From the NCBI RefSeq assembly GCF_900091505.1, contig NZ_LT607409.1:6634001-6698000 (forward strand): 64,000 nt of DNA, read 5' to 3'. Shown here piece by piece: positions 61,493 through 64,000 of the stretch; position 1 is the first letter of the stretch; each line of letters begins with the position of its first letter. The translations under genes were made by a program, and so were the position numbers. The notes under the pieces are model-generated. The model ran no database searches. It saw only the letters and a list, made by a program, of their open reading frames with translations, and was not told where the DNA came from. Origin of the DNA: Micromonospora chokoriensis (GTDB taxonomy: Bacteria; Actinomycetota; Actinomycetes; Mycobacteriales; Micromonosporaceae).

Positions 61493-61838
61493 CGGTCATC
61501 TCCTTCGCTATGGCCACGATCAGCTCACGGGACTCGTCGGCGCTGAGCGCCCGCTCACTGAGCGAACGCCACGCGTCGTCGTAGATCTCGATTTCGTGGG
61601 TCTTGTCAAGGTAGACCGCGCCGCACGGCCCGTCCATGTAGATGGTGGTCGGCTCCGGGGAGCGCACCTCGGACGGGAAGTCGAGCATGGTGAAGGTGCC
61701 GGCCTGCGCCCAGCGCACCAGCCCGGCACCGAACGGCAGCACCCGGATGCCGGTCTGGATTCTGCCGCGAAAGATTGCGTTGGGCCAGCAGTGGAACGAC
61801 CATCGTGGACAGCCAGGACAAGAGATCGGGTCGGTCAC
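61482..61838 (-). pseudogene. Truncated DUF5753 regulator (C-terminal part only)
   Basis: The 118-residue frame matches the last third of DUF5753: IRVLPFGAGLVRWAQAGTFT, MLDFPSEVRSPEPTTIYMDG and YLDKTHEIEIYDDAWRSLSE. The XRE DNA-binding domain and most of the DUF5753 domain are absent; the first about 25 residues are not homologous. It keeps its DUF397 partner. Either a remnant or a protein that has lost DNA binding. Confidence 0.7.
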
Positions 61839-61850
61839 CTTCGGGAGTGT

Positions 61851-61886
61851 TATACCTCAGAGTCATATTTATGACTGTGCGGTATA
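61851..61886. promoter_or_regulatory. Nested palindrome between divergent genes
   Basis: Outer TATACC (61851-61856)/GGTATA (61881-61886) and inner AGTCAT (61861-61866)/ATGACT (61871-61876) share the centre 61868.5. It is AT-rich, in a 85-base gap between divergent starts, typical of an operator overlapping a promoter. Confidence 0.7.
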
Positions 61887-61923
61887 GCGCTCGTCGGGAG
61901 GTCGCCGCTCGGACGGGAGAACC

Positions 61924-62163
61924 ATGGGCTCTGCCGACGATCTACCGCTGCCGCCCCACGTCACCACGGAGGACGTCGTGTTGGCGCTGAGGGCGGTCAC
62001 CGTGCACACCCCCGAGCGGCCCGACGGTACGCGCTGCCGCAAGGACGAGGCAGCACACCCGTGCCCTCTGCACCGCTGGGGCCGTCGCGTCCTGCAGCGG
62101 CGCGGCCTGACCGCTGAGCAGGTGCAGACGTTGATCGCTGGAGGAACGGTGGCGTTGCGTTGA
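61924..62163 (+). CDS. Small hypothetical protein
   Basis: The 79-residue protein (MGSADDLPLPPHVTTEDVVL, HTPERPDGTRCRKDEAAHPC, GRRVLQRRGLTAEQVQTLI) has two Cys-His pairs in its middle part. Such proteins are frequent beside DUF397/DUF5753 genes in Micromonosporaceae, but their role is unknown. It shares 4 bases with the next gene. Confidence 0.7.
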   Translation: MGSADDLPLPPHVTTEDVVLALRAVTVHTPERPDGTRCRKDEAAHPCPLHRWGRRVLQRRGLTAEQVQTLIAGGTVALR

Positions 62164-62420
62164 GTGCGCCGCGGTGGATCATCCACCTCCCGACCACGCT
62201 GACCAGCCTCGACGAGGTGACCGCGCTGGCCGTGGCGCTCCGCGACTCGCTCGGTCACCTCGCCGTCGTCGACTTCGGTGAGATCACGCTCAGCGAGGAG
62301 GACGCGCAGTTCCTGCGTACCCGAGTGTTCTGTGACGCCCGGCTCGGCGATGCCGGTCGTTGCCGGCGGCGCGACGCCCACGACGGATCCTGCGCTGCGG
62401 CGATCGACTCGGCTTCATGA
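62160..62420 (+). CDS. Small hypothetical protein
   Basis: The 86-residue product (SAPRWIIHLPTTLTSLDEV, VVDFGEITLSEEDAQFLRTR) begins at TTG 62160 and overlaps the stop of the preceding gene (TTGA). It has four Cys in its tail (VFCDARLGDAGRCRR, GSCAAA). No family identified. The stop lies next to the terminator/palindrome at 62402-62475. Confidence 0.65.
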   Translation: MSAPRWIIHLPTTLTSLDEVTALAVALRDSLGHLAVVDFGEITLSEEDAQFLRTRVFCDARLGDAGRCRRRDAHDGSCAAAIDSAS

Positions 62421-62475
62421 AAGTCGGGGTGTCCGCAGTCCGCGGACACCCCGACCTCACTGAAACTGTGGTGAT
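62402..62475. repeat. Palindrome acting as terminator, dispersed family member
   Basis: Perfect inner 14-base arms GTCGGGGTGTCCGC (62423-62436) and 62442-62455, with an outer GATCGACTCGG/GTGGTGAT frame of the family. It separates the convergent small gene and the glucanase gene. Confidence 0.75.
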
Positions 62476-62486
62476 AAAACGGCGAG

Positions 62487-64000
62487 CTAGCCGCCGTTGA
62501 CGACGAACTGCGAGCCCGGCTGGATGACGATGTTGCCGTCGGCCGAGTTGGTGATTGTCACGTTCGTCAGGTTGGCGTTACCGCGCGCGCCGCTCATCGC
62601 GAGGATGCCGGCGCCGTTGGTGGACTTGTCGATCCGCACGTTGGTGATGGCGACGTTCGGCATGTTGCCGCCGCCGTTCTTGAACTGAATGCCGTCGAAC
62701 GTGGAGTCGATGATGTCGGTGTCCCGGATCGTGACGCCCACGATGTCCCGGGTGGAGGGGAAGAGGGTGATGGCACCGAACTCCTGGTCCTCGTTCCAGA
62801 ACGCGCCACCGGTGCGGTAGAGCCCGTTGTTGGCGATCAACGTCGTGCCGGAGAACGGCAGCGGGTCGTGGTCGGTCGCCAGCATGATGCCCGGGTAGTT
62901 CGCGGTGTCGTAGATCAGGTTGTTCTCGATCGAGTTGTCGTAGCCGCCGTAGATCGCGATGCCGTTCGCCCGCCAGGGCAGTTGGATGGTGTTGTTGACG
63001 AAGTGGTTGTCGTGGGCGATGTCGACGGTGCGGTCCTTGACGTACGGGTTGGCCCAGACGGCGAGCGCGTCGTCACCGGTGGTGCGGAACGACGAGTTGA
63101 ACACCCGCGAGTTGCGCGTGCCGTTGCTGAAGTTGATGCCGTCGGCGTACGTGTTGCGGATCCGCATGCCGGTGAACTCCAGCCCGTCGGCCGGCCCCCA
63201 CAGGTCGGGGATGTTGTCGTAGTCCCGGCCCACCCAGGCACCCACGTTGGCGTGCTCGATCCAGACGTTGCTGATCTTGGTGCCGGTGCCGAAGCGACCG
63301 TTCAGCCCCACGCCACCCTCGGCGTTGCCGTCACCACCGCGGATCCGGCCGGAGCCGAAGATGGCGATGTCGGAGATCTGGGTGTTCTTGTCGATGTCGA
63401 AGCCGAAGTTGCCCTCGTGCGGGTGGTTGATGCCACCCGCGTTCTGCGGCTCGGTCAGCGTGTACAGCTGCGAGTGCCACATGCCGGCGCCCCGGATCGT
63501 GACGTTGCTGATGCCGACCTGGTTGTGCATGCCCCGGTTCAGCGGGTCGTCGGTCAGGATCTTCTGCTCCTGCCGCCACTGCCCGGCGGGGATCCAGACG
63601 CAGCCGATGACACCGTTCTGGTCGTCGGTCACCGCCCGTTGGATCGCGGCGGTGTCGTCGAGCCCGTCGTTCGGGACCGCACCGTACGACGTGATCGAGG
63701 TGCAGCCGGCCGGCTGGCTCGCCGGGGGCGCCACCTGCTCCAGGTCGATCGTGTCGATGACGTAGAACGAGGCGGTGTCACCCGAGTCGCGCTGCAACTT
63801 GAACCGGGTGCCGACCGGGTACGACTGCGCCAGCAGCGCGTTCGACTCGTCGAAGAGCCGCCGGGCGTCGGCCTGCGGGGTGTTGGTCAGCGCCTCCGGC
63901 CCGTCGGTGTTGCCGTAGAGCCAGCTGTGCTTCGACGACAGGGTCAACTTCCGGGAGAAGACGTCGTTGACGTACAGGCTGATGGTCGCCTCGATGCCGC
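62487..64000 (-). CDS. Secreted GH87-like (alpha-1,3-glucanase/mycodextranase-like) glycoside hydrolase, C-terminal part
   Basis: The frame is open from the window edge to TGA-type stop at 62487, so about 504 residues are visible; the start is outside. The order is a small N-terminal carbohydrate-binding-like piece (SLYVNDVFSRK, SSKHSWLYGNT, FKLQRDSGDTASFYVIDTID), then SYGAVPNDGLDDTAAIQRAV, typical of right-handed beta-helix lyases/hydrolases. The helix continues with GVWIPAG-like GCVWIPAGQWRQEQ, IRGAGMWHSQLYTL, NVWIEHANVGAWVGRDYDNI, MRIRNTYADGINFSNGTRNS, and FRTTGDDALAVWANP with the candidate catalytic Asp pair. These match actinobacterial GH87 and related enzymes. Confidence 0.8.
   Translation of the reverse strand, partial: GIEATISLYVNDVFSRKLTLSSKHSWLYGNTDGPEALTNTPQADARRLFDESNALLAQSYPVGTRFKLQRDSGDTASFYVIDTIDLEQVAPPASQPAGCTSITSYGAVPNDGLDDTAAIQRAVTDDQNGVIGCVWIPAGQWRQEQKILTDDPLNRGMHNQVGISNVTIRGAGMWHSQLYTLTEPQNAGGINHPHEGNFGFDIDKNTQISDIAIFGSGRIRGGDGNAEGGVGLNGRFGTGTKISNVWIEHANVGAWVGRDYDNIPDLWGPADGLEFTGMRIRNTYADGINFSNGTRNSRVFNSSFRTTGDDALAVWANPYVKDRTVDIAHDNHFVNNTIQLPWRANGIAIYGGYDNSIENNLIYDTANYPGIMLATDHDPLPFSGTTLIANNGLYRTGGAFWNEDQEFGAITLFPSTRDIVGVTIRDTDIIDSTFDGIQFKNGGGNMPNVAITNVRIDKSTNGAGILAMSGARGNANLTNVTITNSADGNIVIQPGSQFVVNGG

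Overview
The window is high-GC, densely coding actinobacterial DNA. Gene content and protein sequences point to the family Micromonosporaceae, probably Micromonospora: SAV2177-type methyltransferase, DUF397/DUF5753 genes, DUF6086, giant Rhs proteins, a GlnA-like gamma-glutamylation cluster, and many GTG starts. No rRNA, tRNA or CRISPR array was recognised.

Region 1 (1-26.2 kb) is ordinary chromosome. It holds a VIT-family transporter, methionine aminopeptidase, a STAS protein convergent with a 1219-residue hybrid kinase/response regulator/PP2C/RsbW-like protein, and a minus-strand catabolic operon. The operon comprises an APC permease, glutamine-synthetase-like ligase, aldehyde dehydrogenase, SDR and gamma-glutamyl amidohydrolase, probably for gamma-glutamylated polyamine or ethanolamine breakdown. 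Then come DUF456, a GGDEF-EAL protein, a methyltransferase, a thiolase, a glutathionyl-hydroquinone-reductase-like protein, DUF998, a dicarboxylate symporter, an old-yellow-enzyme homologue and a single-chain ABC exporter.

Region 2 (26.2-36.6 kb) begins with non-coding, repeat-rich DNA around a secreted lysozyme-like protein. It continues with a GNAT, an MFS exporter divergent from a PadR regulator that has two matching operator palindromes, and the dxr-rseP-ispG operon (MEP isoprenoid pathway plus site-2 protease). A Uma2-family nuclease gene follows.

Region 3 (36.6-61 kb) is the notable part: a polymorphic toxin island. A 2595-residue secreted Rhs/ricin-lectin/HINT/toxin protein is divergent from a secreted DNRLRE/FG-GAP protein. 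Downstream of it lie at least three promoterless Rhs tips. Each keeps the end of the Rhs core, the linker and the HINT domain but carries a different toxin (HNH-like, LHH-like, and a frameshifted ExK-like one). There are six immunity-like genes. Three truncated copies of the 5' end of dxr, with its upstream palindrome, are inserted between the cassettes, each joined directly to an Rhs fragment. A remnant of an actinomycete integrative element (Nudix, XRE, small zinc-finger-like protein, integrase tail) sits between the main gene and the first orphan tip. The layout reads as a toxin-cassette array expanded by duplications anchored in Rhs and dxr.

Region 4 (61-64 kb) has a DUF397 gene with a truncated DUF5753 partner, two small genes across a nested palindrome, and the C-terminal part of a GH87-like secreted glucanase running off the window end.
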